A stretch of DNA of 64,000 nucleotides from Apoderus coryli (Eukaryota > Arthropoda > Insecta > Coleoptera > Attelabidae), in NCBI GenBank assembly GCA_911728435.2, contig OU452202.1, positions 10,581,135 to 10,645,134 of the forward strand, given 5' to 3'. The notes under the pieces were generated by a model. That model worked only from the letters and a program-made list of their open reading frames with translations, searched no databases and was not told where the DNA came from. How positions within the stretch are numbered: position 1 is the stretch's first letter; every line of letters begins with the position of its first letter. Below are positions 10,291-22,989 of this stretch, one piece after another. The position numbers and the translations under genes were made by a program.

Positions 10291-11930
10291 TTGGTTAACC
10301 CGGCGCTGTTATCAGTAAGGACTTGATTAACTGAATGATAATTAAATGTTTAAACTCAATAGAAGCTGATGAGTTTCAAATTATCTCCAAAACAAATAAT
10401 CTATTCTTCTTCTTCGGATGCATATCCACTAATGGATGTTTGCGATCGCATGTTTCATTGCTTCTCTGTCTCGCGCGGTGTTAATCTGTATATCAGTTAT
10501 AGTCAATAATCTCACCGATATTTTTTCAATTTACAACTCAATGGTACATGCTGAAGGACAGAACGGCCCAGACCTAACAAAACGCCAATGTTTTTTGATT
10601 TCGCAATTTTCTGATGATGATGAGCATGTATCAAGCAACAGATAATCAACGTACCTAACTCGTAAACGTAAACTCCAAGTTATTTCCACAAAATACAAAG
10701 CGTTAAGCTAAATAAATTTATGGTTAGCAAAATATTCGACCGCTAGTCATGTAGTTCATTCAGCTTACTACCTATGCAATCTCGACAGTTGAGCCGATCT
10801 GAATGTGTTTACTGTATGTAAAGTTAATATCTTTCAAACATTATAACAAACTTAAACTGTAAAATATAAAGTCAAAAGGAATACACGTGTTTATTGTGTC
10901 TAGCAAATGATAGACGCCGCCATTGATCGCTTATTGAATGCTATCAAAACAAAGCCGACAGTCGTTTGTTTTGACTTGTTGCCAACACAATGATGCAGAT
11001 ACGGGTGGAAAATGATTTATCTCTAGTACACGGAGCGGAGCTGCCAATAATAGAGCACGGCAGGCGGTGGCTGATCATACACTATTTTAATTGATACATT
11101 TATTGGCGATATAGGTACTGAAATATTGTCGATACCTATATCTAAAATACAGAATAAGGTTTCAAAATGTTTATAAACCATGGGTTCAAGATACACGCTG
11201 GCGACATCGAGTCATTGTTGCGCAGCTTTGGTGGTCCTAAATCTAATTTAAATTTGGCGTCAAAATCTCTTCCTAGATCATATTTGGATCCTCCAATTTC
11301 TAATAAGCTAATTCTAAAGTCTGATGTTTGGATTTTGTCTTTTGTGTATTTCTATATTGTTTGTATATTATTTTATACCATTGTTATTATTGTTAAGACA
11401 GAAAATATGTTTGTTTTCAGTGTAATGGTCATGTAAATATCTAAAAAAACCTGAAGGAGACAGTTGACATGTTAAAACGTATACGACAACAAATAAAATG
11501 TACAATTATTTCTATTTTGTTTACCGGATGTTCAGTTTTTTTATAAGCAATTTAATTTGTTCAAACATTACCTTGTGCATATTAATTCAAAACACACCAA
11601 ATTGCCACTAAAACAATGTATTTTAAGGACACTACTTATGCCAAATAAAACTAAAGTCATTGTTGTAATAAGCTATCTTTTAAGTTAAGATTTGGTCCGT
11701 AAAGCTCCAAAGTTTACTACAGTAGGAAGTTGAAGCATTATTACGGCTCAAAGAGAAGTAGCATGTCAACAGGCGAGATAATAGAGGAAAGCGTTTACTA
11801 TAAAGCAACTTTGGAAGTTGTTTGATGAGTTGTATGCAAGCATTGAGCATCTATTTAAAGTGGAATGGAAGGAAATTAGAATAATATTTCAAAATAAATA
11901 GTGAACAATAGTAGTTATTTGTTATTTATG
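10291..11930. other. unassigned stretch
   Basis: Around 10391 a TTCTTCTTCTTCGGATGCATATCC string looks like the simple-sequence tail of a dispersed repeat. A GC-richer patch lies at 10910-11080. Open frames at 10436-10645 and 11167-11436 show no domain I recognise and no codon pattern that sets them apart. Confidence 0.4.
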
Positions 11931-12530
11931 TAATAAGTGTGCGAAGGATAATTTCGCGCAGTGAAACAAATGTATTTCGACTCGACTGCGCCTAGTCAAA
12001 ATATCTATTGAATGCGCGAAATTTCCTCGCACACATATTAAATACGATATTTTTTCTACAGCTGCAGATATTTCGTTTATTAATTAATTATTGGGTACGT
12101 ACTTATTATCGTGTTAAAGTTAGTGCACGCAGCATTTCGCAAATTAAAAGTGGTGAAAAAATTTCACTATTTTTTTAAGGTTGTGGAAATAGTATACTGT
12201 GCGAACATGAAATGACATTATATTTCCTACGAGTATGATAGTTTGCAAATCATACGAGTAGGAAATGGTCATTTCATATGTGAGTTTCACACTGTACTTT
12301 TTCTACGACTCGACTGGTTTAATGCTTTTGAATAAATTAAACATCATAAATATTTAGGGAAATATTTGTTTTTCGAAACTTATATTCACTATCATTGTCA
12401 CTGTTTTTCGTTATATAAATAGCTTTGAAACCTTCGAAAGTAGCGAAATAATTTAATAATAATAATAAACTGTCAATTTGGTTGAATTGTATTGTCGGCC
12501 TTGCTATGGTGATTTTTTATAACATTTTTC
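11931..12530 (-). repeat. hairpin-rich dispersed repeat H1, copy 1
   Basis: 12180-12530 is the reverse complement of about 17850-18180. Two strong palindromes occur. In the first, 11931-11960 pairs with 12013-12040 (arms contain GTGTGCGA and TTTCGCGCA). In the second, 12205-12230 pairs with 12258-12281 (arms GAAATGAC and TTTCCTAC). The repeat also carries GTCGGCCTTGCTATGGTGATTT, the inverse of the conserved block at 17885 and 31012. No protein-coding frame is conserved, so this is a non-autonomous repeat of unknown class. Confidence 0.7.
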
Positions 12531-14054
12531 GCTTATAGCCACAAATCTTTGACATATTCAAGAGTTCTTATGTCATAAATGACGTGTTCAGACTAAAATA
12601 GTTCTCAACTTTTCTTATGAGCTCGTTAATTATTTCAGGTAGGAGTTTTTAATGAAAATGAGCTACTCTAACCGATTTTCAATAACTTTTTGATATCTGT
12701 TAATACAGGGCAAGTTTTTCAATATGGAAACCGTCAAATTTTATAATTTTAACATATTTACCATTCATATTAAGGTTTTGTTTGTGTTGCTGCGTATTGT
12801 AAGCTCCATTACGTTTAACACGCTATGATGGCGTTGAAAATACATGAAATGCAAGCTGCCTGTATAACACTAGCACTTATTTAGTGTTTAAAAATTGTAA
12901 ATAATGTTGTTAACAATAGGGTGGTATAACTGTGCGCCATAATCCATCAAATATTTTAGTTGCTTTGCCCTATTGACATAACCAGTTCCATTTCACCAAA
13001 ATACATCATTTTATTAACTGATGCTATCTAATGAAACATAAAGATTTTTTAGTGTACAACTTGCAACACTTTGGTTTTAAAGTGGCTTACTATAACTCTA
13101 ATTGCACCCAATTAAGTTACTGTTAGGTCTCATTTCTACTGAAAATATAAAATAGAAAACATTTTCATGTATAGAAAAACATAAAAACATTAGTGTCAAA
13201 ATATCCAGCAACTATCACTCATATATTTTTCCATTGTTGTGTTGATGTTGCTTTGTTCCGGAGAATATGAAGCCATCCCTGCTGTAACATGATTATCAAC
13301 TTACAATGCACAATAAATATACAGTCAGATAAGCATTGCAGTGTTCGTATGACAGGAAAAACTCTCTACTTTGAAGTTCTCTTTACTGGAAAATTTCTTT
13401 ACCAAGCCTAACTTTTATAACTTTTGTGATATGCATACATACATGTATAGAGCTCTAGATGGAAGCTGAAATATTTTATACGAAGAAATTTTGTTTTAAA
13501 ATGTAATTTTTCATATTTTTCTTTTTAAAAGTCATTATATTGCTCCGAGAAAATGACTCTACCTCATTTAACATAAAGTTGACATGTGAGAGGATATAAA
13601 TATTACAAATGTGAACATTATGGTTCAAATTTCGAATGACAATGTATTTGTATACTAATATAAAGATACCACGAGTCATGAAACAAGGTGGAATTAATTA
13701 ACATATTAAAATGCGAACAATTTTAAAACACATTCTCTGATAATTGATGAACTGATGAATTCGGTGTACATAATATTCTCATTCACATCTTGTCTAACAC
13801 CTGTAGACGGCAACTGATATGCTGACATAGTTGCTTGAAAACGTATTTACGATTATTCAAAACAAAATATCTGGTTATGGATTGTATTGGTCTGGGCCCA
13901 TACCCTGTTGTTAATTGTGTTTGAAGTAACTTTTTTAAAGATTTAAACTTGGACCTCCAAATGAGGCAGTTATTCCAGAAAACGTCAAAATAATTCACAA
14001 ACGATCGCAAATTGAATGTACACGATCTAGACATGGTCAAGATATCAGATGGTA
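12531..14054. other. unassigned stretch
   Basis: No recognisable gene. The 119-codon open frame on the minus strand at 13783-14142 overlaps the mariner relic in antisense and has no domain I can name. Confidence 0.4.
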
Positions 14055-14555
14055 GTGTTTTTACCATTCGACGAAAAACAACAACGAATTGATGCTTCAG
14101 AGGAGTGTTTAGAGCTGTTAAACCGCAGTAAATAAAATGCAATTATATCGTCGATATGTGGCAATGGATCAAACATGGCATCACTATTACACACCAGAAT
14201 CCACAGTCACCTGAGTGGACATAAATCGACGAACCGAATCCAAAGCGAGCAAAAACGTAAAAGGTGAAGGCGTCTCTATTTTGGGATCCGAACGGAATAA
14301 TATTCATCGACTACATCCAAAAAGGAACCATCATTAACAGCGACTGTTACTGTGCACTTTTGGATCGATGGAAGGTTTTCAGATCACAAGAGAATGCTTG
14401 CTGGAAAGAAATTTAAGTCCAATGAAGAAGTAATCGCTGAAACTGAGACCTATTTTGACGAAGACGAAGAGAAATCGTACTATAAAAGTGGTATCGAAGA
14501 GTTGGAAAATCGCTATACTAGTTGTATTGCCTTCGAATACAACTATGTTGAATAA
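14055..14555 (+). pseudogene. mariner transposase fragment (SETMAR/Mos1-like)
   Basis: Three frames must be joined. 14055-14132 gives PFDEKQQRIDASEECLELL with a stop after NRSK. About 14149-14220 gives RYVAMDQTW followed by HHYYTPES, the block around the first catalytic Asp of mariner transposases. 14352-14555 gives SDHKRMLAGKKFKSNEEVI, then ETYFDEDEEKSYYKSGIEEL and the typical end ...CIAFEYNYVE. The middle of the catalytic domain is missing: sequence jumps from the TINSDCYCALL-like region to SDHKRM, removing the HQDNAP block. The copy is therefore deleted and frameshifted. Its stop codon TAA runs straight into the (TAA)n tail of the antisense non-LTR relic beginning at 14552. The family call is firm. 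The exact subfamily is not. Confidence 0.85.
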
Positions 14556-15438
14556 TAATAATAATGCCTTTATTTTTTGACAAAAAAACAGAAAATGTAT
14601 AATTCTATATCTTAATGTACCAAAAAATTGTCAAAAAAAGGGGGAAGTTCACACGGAGTGTGCTCTACCACTTAACCCCATTGAAATTAATAAATAATCA
14701 AAATGTATATAAAACAAATGAAAAAAAAAAGAAAAAAACAGTACAAGTAGGTATATATCCAACCCCGGTAGGAAACATTAACAAAAACCAGATTACACTA
14801 ATTGTAGATATTGTATACAGATCATATTTGGAGTACCAGAAAAAAAAATAGTCCCCCAAGTGTTTTGCTAACTGAGAAAGAAAGAAGTATAAGAATAAGG
14901 TCAATTAACAAGAGATAGGTGAGGTTTGCTGTGACCAAATCCTCTGAAACATATGTTTTTTAAAAGTTGACGGAGACAGTGTTTTAAAATCGCTAGGAAT
15001 AGAATTAAGAAAGTTGCATATCGCGTATGAGAAGCTTCGTTGAAAAGTTGATGTTCTATGCACTGGAGGTGTTAGTAACGATCTATTTCTTATATTAATA
15101 TTGTGTACATCACTGCGATATGTTATTTTGTTGTAGAGATAAGGAGGAGATTGGAATTTTACGATTTTGTTATAAGCAAATAGTATTAAGATGAAACCTA
15201 TTTCGCATATTAAGCCACTTCAAGTCAGGCAATTTGTGAGACACATGTTCATATTTTCGTATGCCATATATCAGTCGAATGCAAGAAATTCGAGTTTTGT
15301 CCTACGCCCTTATTGAAAGACCTGTTAGATTCAGGAAGTTTTCTGATCAAATATAATATCGTGCAATGAAAATATGTCTATAATTTTCGATAAATCTTCA
15401 CTCATGCAAGTTAAACTGATTGGTGAGTGAAAACTGCT
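14552..15438 (-). pseudogene. Jockey-like non-LTR retrotransposon 3' fragment
   Basis: On the minus strand a C-terminal coding segment runs to a stop at 14905-14907. It reads YLYNKITYRSDVHNINIRNR, then SLLTPPVHRTSTFQRSFSYA and FLNSIPSDFKTLSPSTFKKH. This is the conserved tail region after RT in Jockey-type elements. Further upstream (15160-15440) related residues such as SRISRIR/YGIRKYEHVSHKL appear in shifted frames. The 3' UTR follows and ends in AAATAAAGGCATTATTATTATT, the (ATT)n tail, at 14552-14567. RT and endonuclease are missing. The hAT-type element at 15447 is inserted at the upstream edge. No ATG lies in the open part, so start-based ORF finding misses it. Confidence 0.8.
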
Positions 15439-15446
15439 GATATTTC

Positions 15447-16923
15447 CAGTGGCGGCTTGTGGCAATTTAATGTGGTGAAGCATAACATAAAATAAAGTCA
15501 TATACATACTTAATAGGTAGCTAAAATTAATAAGGATATCCCTACTTCGTCACCTGCATAAAATATAGGTTATGTTTATAAGTAGGTACCTCACCTAAGT
15601 ATTGTTTTCTTAAAAACCTTAATTAAAGTGTAATTAATATCTAGAATATATTTACCTACTTTATAATAATAATAAATAAAACACATTTTATGAAAATGTC
15701 AATCAAATTATTTATGCTACCTATTAGAAATCATAAGACGTCTCACACCAGGTATTATTAAAAGCTCTGCTTTTATGCATTGGCCTTTATTTATATTTAT
15801 CAAACATTTATTTAAATCTGGAACAGGTGTGTCTGTATATTTTTAACAAGATTTTTCTGTTCTTAAAAGAATTGTTGATTAAAAAAACTAACTGCGCTTA
15901 CCTGATGTCAGCGTAAATATAATTTACTACTACTTCCACTTGCTTCTTCCATATTAAACTATGAGATATTATAATATATTATTAAAAAAAACAATATTTT
16001 ACGGTACCTACCCATTTATTTTTTATAAAAATAGGTAGGTACTTACTAATTAAAAACCGTAGGTATATATATTTTTTTAATTTGTTCACTACTTTTTTAG
16101 ATTTTAAAACTTAAATTAAATATGTAGGTACCTAAACAGAAAGACTAATTTGTATTCAAAATATCAAAAATCAAAACTTTAATAAAAATAACATTAGCAT
16201 TTAGCATAGCACTAGAAATTTGCGACTGTGTGATAGAGATAGATATAATCAAAATAATAATCGACATAGGTACAAAACACTCGCCAAGCGTTGTCATATA
16301 ACCTTATATTACATTAAATCTCTGCTGCATCTATATGAAACATGCTTCTTATAGTGTTTTTTTAATGGCAAGATTCGTATGCTATGCTTAGTATAATTAA
16401 GCGCTGACAACTATGTTTATACGAAGAGCGATAGGTGGTTGGATAGTGGGTATATGCCAGATGGCAGTGTTGCCCATTGTTGCTGAATTATAGATGAAAA
16501 TGCTTTGAGGCACGCTTCATCTGCATAAGAACGGGTATGATAAAAAAATAGGTTATTGGTGTATCAGAGGACACAAGCACTGGCAAGGGTGTCAACTACC
16601 GCATATAGGGAAGAGAGGGACCGAAATAAATAATGTTTTACTATTATTACACGAATAAAAAAAGAGAGAAATACCTATAGGTATGTAAATTAAGTATGTT
16701 AAATAGGTGTATAGGATAAAGCCTGCTTCAGATGAAAACGAAATTCAAAATTACAGTTTTATGGTAAAGCAGGTTGAAAATTAAGTATACATTAATTTAT
16801 AGTTTAAATTTTATATGGGGAAAAATAATTACACAATAAAATAAAATACTTAAATATTATTAATTTTACTGATTATTTAGTTGAAGCTTTGCTTGACTTG
16901 CTTCATAGGACAAGCCGCCACTG
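15447..16923. mobile_element. non-autonomous hAT element with 8-bp TSD
   Basis: The element begins CAGTGGCGGCTTGTGG and ends CAAGCCGCCACTG, a 14-bp terminal inverted repeat. It is flanked by identical GATATTTC at 15439-15446 and 16924-16931, the 8-bp duplication expected for hAT. The TIR resembles that of the hAT at 25957 (CAGGGGCGGCT). The interior is AT-rich and shows no transposase frame, so it depends on another element's transposase. It was inserted into or beside the antisense non-LTR fragment ending at 15438. A lone copy of the same first ten bases (CAGTGGCGGC, inverted) occurs at 53323-53332. Confidence 0.9.
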
Positions 16924-16931
16924 GATATTTC

Positions 16932-17699
16932 ACGTATAAGGATAACCCCTAATATTACTGGCCTCTATATAAAACATGTTTCAATTATATTAACTTTAAA
17001 ATAACTTTATGAGGTACAATATTTCATACCTTTCACCATAAAATAATATTTTATAACAGGTTAATCTTTTGTGCTATAATATTTGCAGGATTATAGTTAC
17101 TATATAAATATAATCTACAGGCTTTAAACACCAAACAACACTGACAAATAGTGAAAAAGACAATATTATAATATTCCATTCCGTACCTTTAATTAAATTT
17201 TTGGTTGAAACTAAAATAGGGTAGAACGCCATATGTGGAACGTAATATATTCTAGATGCTGTATAATAGCATAATTTATAACTGGTGACCGTGGTTTAAA
17301 ATATAAGTACATTTTCATAACTTCGGAAATAACGTTTTTCATATAATGAAACTTTATTTTATACAGCTTGTAGATTCTTGCACAAAACATTAAATTCCGA
17401 ATAATTAATTTTTCGCATGGTATTTCTTAGTTAATGCATAGATAAACAAACATAGATGCGCAAAGCCTGTCTATAAATTAATACACTGTAATGTATACTC
17501 GATAGCAACCACGTGCTGTACTCGATAGGGCAATACAGAGATAATGTACACGCCATGAATAAAATGTGTACGAGGTACTAGGTAGTGAGATGTTTTTTTA
17601 TCTATGAGGGTTGTTGTTGTTCCCTGTCAAGATTACGAATATTAATTTATTCCGTTCATCTATGCTTGAAAGAACCGTTGAAGTGATAATATATTTTTT
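16932..17699. other. AT-rich non-coding stretch
   Basis: I see nothing recognisable. Confidence 0.4.
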
Positions 17700-18180
17700 C
17701 TACGACTGTTTTTAAATGCCTTTATTATATGTTCAATCATGATTTGAAAATGTAGTACATTGTAATGCTGTTTTTTATTTACCCGTGCGTAATAAATATT
17801 TCATACTAGTTGGCTAGCAAAATATTTATAACGCACGAGTAAATTTCCTGGTAATGACAAAAGTAGCGTCGACCATGAAAAATCACCATAGCAACGCCGA
17901 CAATACAAACGCACCAAATCGACAGTTAAGGTATTTATAATTAATAATAATTATAATTAAGTATTTCGCTAATTTCAAAACACAAAAACAATGACAGTTA
18001 ATATAGTTTAACACCACCTAGTCAATTTAATACATCTAACTTATCGTATTTAGGCTTACGGCAACAGGGGTAAGTTTCGAAAAACAAATATTTTCCTGCG
18101 GCTCATGCTGCAAATGATCATACTAGTAGGCAATATATGTCATTTCATGTTCGTTGCACAATATACTATTTTGCACCTGT
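17700..18180 (+). repeat. hairpin-rich dispersed repeat H1, copy 2
   Basis: The first part (17705-17760 and 17840-17945) matches 30908-31075 almost base for base, except that this copy carries an extra palindrome. In that palindrome 17777-17801 pairs with 17820-17844 (arms ATTTACCCGTGCGTAAT and the inverse, loop of 18 nt). The second part (17850-18180) matches the reverse complement of 12180-12530. The conserved core is AAAATCACCATAGCAACGCC. No coding frame is kept. Confidence 0.75.
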
Positions 18181-20985
18181 TAGAAAATAAAGTTATTCAA
18201 TTATGTTGTTTTTCAAGTCAGTTTTGATACGAGAGTATACGAGGTGTTGTCAACCTACATTGCGTGTTTCTAAATATCCATTTTAATTGATTTTAAAAAT
18301 ATTGAGTGCCTAAATAATTATTTAATATTAAATTTGAGGGAAGTGCTAAAAAACGTCACAATAAGTGCAGCTTTCTATGACTGTTCCAACAGCTTAACAA
18401 ACACAGGTAAGTAATATACATATGTTTAGATTTCCTAAAAACCCACAAATTTCGACGCAATGGGTATTTAAATCCGGCAGTAATATTATTTTTTTCGACT
18501 CACGCCAATATTAATTCTTAATTTACACTTTTGAAAGGTAAGAACCTTTTTTAAGTACCGTTCATATTCCTAAGGCTTTGCATTACCCACATTAGTTACA
18601 CGTAATTAGGGATTACATACACAATTATACCAGATGGGCGATAAAATGTTTACAAATTTCTTTCTGTCATAGCTCGTTTATTTATTTGATGAATTTTAAT
18701 AAGCTATGTTCTTGATAGATAACCAACGTATTCCGTTCACATCGAATTTGAAATAGATGCCCCTCTAATTTATTGGTACTTAAGGGTAATGTTGGAGAAT
18801 ATGGACATAGTTTTATGTATCTGAGAATATGCCTATTAAAGTATTTAACTCGAACAACCTTTTGTAAAAAAGTGGTACCTACCTAAGAAAAGAAAAGTAG
18901 ATATTTTACAACGCTTATTTAGTTTATAAGGTTTTTGTTATTCCAAAAATATTTTATAATTTTGTTTTACTCTTTTCAATAATTATGAACTAGTTATTAA
19001 AATCTCATGGCGATTTTTATTGAATAATTTGTTTTGTTAAAGTGGTGAAACGTGTCGTTTAGTATATGCCATAATTTCATTAATTTAACAGTTAACATGA
19101 CGTTCAAAACTGGCATTCTTTCAAAAGTATCTAATACACAATTAGTCAATTTTGAGCAGTTTACGAAAAAATTGGAAGAAGAGAAGAAACACTGCAACGC
19201 AGACAAGAAATAAAACATCGTGAAGCCGAGCACTATGAGAACTAGAAGGATGCAAAGCAATAATAAAACAGCTTGAAGCCGAGAAAGAAGAAGAAAGAAA
19301 ATGACTAGACGAATATTCTTGTTTTCTCCTATAGTCTTTTTCATTTCTTCTTCTTTCTCCGTTTCTCATTTTTAACGCAGGGGAATAAAATAAAACGTCG
19401 ATAGAGACAAAAGAAGACCGCGCTAAACCGAGAGAGGACAAAAGAAGAAACAAAGTGATGTAGATAAGGAAGAATTAATGCAAAAATTTGACATAACTTT
19501 AACGAGAATGGAAGAAATTAAAGTTGCTATGAGACAACTTCAGGTAGAAATGAAAGGTAACATTAAGAAAATTGAAGTACAGTAAAAACGCCTACGAAAA
19601 ATATCGAAGAAATGGTGAGAAAAGTGGAAAAACAAAAACCAGGAATAGAAAAATTGTTGGTTTGTGCCTTTTCGCTCAAATCCAACATTGTTATGTGATC
19701 GAAGCTGTATATTTTTCAGAAGAGGCCTTGTATTTCTCCAAAATCTTAAAGGCCGCGGTTTCACAATAATATAATATGAGATTAAAAAATAATCGGGGGA
19801 AGAGCTAAACGCTATCTCTAAGATCCAGAAGTGGTGGCGGGATATAGAATATTTTGGAGGTGATAATTGTAATGTAGACTAATAGAATAAAAAATTACTC
19901 TTTCTAACAAACAAAAAAGTCATGTACTTCAGGATATCTTAAACAAAATTGTGTGAGATTTTACAAAATTTACAATAAAACAAAAATGTATACGACAGCG
20001 CCATACTACTATGGATATTTGTCACTTTTAGAAGAACGGTGCATTTCCAACATTATTTTCGTGCAACATCTAACATTTTCTATTCGTAAACTAGCAAAAA
20101 GATTTTAACTTTTTGTAAATGTTACATTTTGCTTCTTCCTTAATTTGACAGTTGAATATAAATATACAAAAGGTAGAAATTGGTAGCAGGCAACTGTAAA
20201 ATCATTCTGTGTACGTAAATTTTGATAAGAAAATACATTTTGTCGAGTTTCCTGCTAGTATGGTAGCGAAATGTGCTTTTGAATCATATGTTTAGTTTTG
20301 TTAAATAAAATGCTGCCTAATGTATATGTATGGGGTAGTAAACTTAAACTAACTTAAAATAACTGCGGGGCATTTTGCATCTAATAGTTGAGAAGCAGCC
20401 TGTTGAATTTACGTATACTAAATTATAGATTATAATATTAATATATACATAAACACACAAGTAAACAAGACAACTATACAAAAAAAAACATTTGACATTG
20501 TCAATATGCGTTACCCAGTTTAACTTATCGTCAACAAAACCCCTAACAGTTAGTTATTAATTAATTAAGAACTATTGCCTTCGCACAAGTTTTAGTTGTT
20601 ATCCTCTATTTGGCTGGAGTTACAGTGGATTATTTATAAACAGTTGTCTTTATATTTTAATCAAAAGGGAGTCATCCACAACCAAGCATAAACTAAGACT
20701 TGTAATCGATTTGATAAAAAAAATATCTAGGTCCCTAGGTCTATTTGAAAAAAAAAATAACTTACGCCATGTTGATGTTTTCCATTATTAAAAATTAATT
20801 TTGGACACAATGTACTGGCAAATAGACAATGAGTGTAAAGAAGAATAATATAACTTGTATAAACATTAAAATTAAAAATTAAAAGATTAATAAATTAATG
20901 AAAGTATAAATTTTTAAAAGAGTGGGATGGAAATGCAATTTTCTGACAAATACCTAAATTCAAGGACAATTAAAAAAAAACATAA
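18181..20985. other. unassigned AT-rich stretch
   Basis: Apart from the decayed coiled-coil frame at 19469-19584 I see no gene. A purine/pyrimidine inverted block around 19280-19380 (GAAAGAAGAAGAAAG versus CTTCTTCTTTCTCC) creates two long overlapping minus-strand open frames that I regard as artefacts. Confidence 0.4.
19469..19584 (+). pseudogene. decayed coiled-coil frame, possibly Gag-like
   Basis: A 38-codon frame reads EELMQKFDITLTRMEEIKVA then MRQLQVEMKGNIKKIEVQ before a stop. It is strongly charged, with heptad-like spacing. Upstream, at about 19150-19190, another broken frame reads FEQFTKKLEEEKKH, also coiled-coil-like. Such segments occur near the N-terminus of Gag-like proteins of insect LTR elements, but no zinc knuckle, protease or LTR is visible. 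Any low-complexity Lys/Glu-rich sequence could look the same. I would not assign a function. Confidence 0.25.
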
Positions 20986-20989
20986 GGTG

Positions 20990-21310
20990 GACCTAACTAA
21001 ATGGACCCTAAATTATTTTCAAGGCCACAGCACTTCAAGTTATACCGGAAACGGTATTAACTTGCCTATTTCACACAACACTACATTTTTTTTATGATTT
21101 TCAGATTCTGGGTTTGATTTCAAGTATTTTTATAAGATTGATTGGTTTTAAGATACAGGGTGTCTCACGGTGCATGGCATATTATACGTTTATGGAGAAT
21201 TAACCAACGGATCATTTGCAAAAATTGGTTACTTCAGTAGGCAATATAATCTATACTTCTAAAATATTTTCGCATTTGTGCATCTGGGAGTTCATATCAA
21301 CTTTCTTATT
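20990..21310 (+). repeat. dispersed repeat R2, copy 1 (inverted partner)
   Basis: This segment matches the reverse complement of 23797-24110 over about 320 bp. Shared blocks include TTTTCAAGG(C/T)CACAGCAC, TTTTCAGATTCTGGGTTT and TCTAAAATATTTTNGCATTT. It holds GATACAGGGTGTCTCAC at 21153-21169. No coding frame. Confidence 0.75.
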
Positions 21311-22989
21311 TCAAATGGAACAACCTGCAATAATTATTTTTTTGGATTCCTTATCCGTTTTGGAGGGCTCAGGTTGTAATAAGACGCACGGGCAATGGAA
21401 TTTCCTTTTGTCCTACTCTGTATTTGTGTCTGGGTTTTATAGTTTTCTACCAATCTGTCTACAAATATAATATTGCGTCAACATTATACAACATCTGCAA
21501 GTAATAAAAATATTATCTAAAGGAATTGTTAGGTACCTAAAAGAACAACCTTTTTTCTAATCGAGAATATAGAGATTATGTTTATGAGTGAGCCCAAAGA
21601 TAAAAGCATATATTAGAAAAGATAACCAGATGTTAGAGGTACAGTGTGGTATAAACATTTAAGATTCTCAAAACACCTTCATGTAAATTAAATGTCGAAC
21701 ATTTATTATTATATAGAAAAGCTAGTTGGAAGGCGTCACGGTTTCCGATATCAAATAATATATATAATGGGCGCATAAAAAAATAATGGGTTTTTGTCCA
21801 GTCGCGAACTCCAACATAAGATACCTAAGTATCAAGAAACTTTATTAAACTCGACATACAAATAAAAATGTATCTTATTTTGTGGTGAAACTATTCACCC
21901 TGTAGGTGTATCTGTATTAGGGTATATTATAAAAAAATGCCTTCTCTCTGGTTGGCTATTTTCAATCTAGGTACCTACTTCTCATGTATGTTACTTAAGT
22001 GTTTTGGAAAGACAATTGGTCTTTTTCAAGTTAGAATCGTGCTAGCCTTAATTGAGTAAAGACGTGTTTTCTAATTATATAAAGTTAAATTAAATATTTT
22101 AATTTGTTTTTGGACTTGGTATATTTTTCAGTTAAGAATCATTTTCTAGTTTTTTTTTGTTTAAAGATTAAGTCCATTTCATTCTGAAGAAGTGAATTGT
22201 ATAAAGTTCCGTAAGTTTTGATATTATTTTAATTGAAGGCCTTTTTGTTTTAATTAGTTTTTATAAAGTTTTAAAGTTATTTCTTTTAGTAATTGAAATT
22301 AATTCAGTTTTCAATAGTAATTAAAGTTTCGTACAGGAATTATAATTTTTCGATATTATATTAATTTTCCTATTTTTAAGTAGTACAAGTAATAACTAAG
22401 ATTTTCTTTTAAATTTCCATTATCGCTTAATTGTTTTATTCTCTTTCTTTAATTTATACATATTTATTTCTTGTTGTTATTCATTTTCTTTAATTAGTTT
22501 TAATTATTAAATTAGTTGTTTTTAGCCCACATTTTTGCGTTTTATTTCTAATAAAGGTTTCGATAAATTATTGACAAAAGGGTCATCCAATTAAATATTT
22601 TCTTTTAAATACAAAGTGATCCAACATTATAAATGGTGAGTAATTTTGCATTATTTTAATACAGATTAATAAAGCTTATTTTAGTTGTTTGTTTCTTTCA
22701 TTTAATAATTTGATTCTGTTATTATTCAAGTTGATAATCTTTGTTTGTTCTTCTTTATTTGAAGCCGCTCGTAAAACTTGAATCGAACCGTAACAATTTG
22801 GAATAGCATATTGGAATTCATTTGGTTTGAGCTATAAAATTAGCATTCTTACTGAATGTACATAATACCCGCTAATTTCAAAATGGTTACAAGCTCTCGC
22901 GTTAAAACACCGCAAACTCAGCATGTGTTACAGTGTTTATCATATTTTCGCATCAACGCAGACGAGTGCTCGGAGTAGTGGTAATCTCC
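21311..22989. other. unassigned stretch, T-rich 22080-22560
   Basis: No recognisable gene. 22080-22560 is strikingly T-rich on the plus strand and ends near a CTAATAAAG string. I could not find the duplicated ends that would make it an LTR. Confidence 0.4.

Noticed and set aside
11167..11436. 89-codon ORF starting with ATG
   Set aside because: No domain, hydrophobic AT-biased C-terminus, no splice or repeat context to support it.
13783..14142. 119-codon minus-strand ORF
   Set aside because: It overlaps the plus-strand mariner relic and has no domain; it is most likely chance or antisense.
18997..19453. Two overlapping minus-strand ORFs of 103-115 codons
   Set aside because: They are Phe/Leu/Ser-rich translations of a purine/pyrimidine inverted block, and the opposite strand is the better candidate for any coding past.
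22080..22560. T-rich stretch considered as an LTR
   Set aside because: No second copy, no TG...CA ends with a duplication, and no primer binding site.
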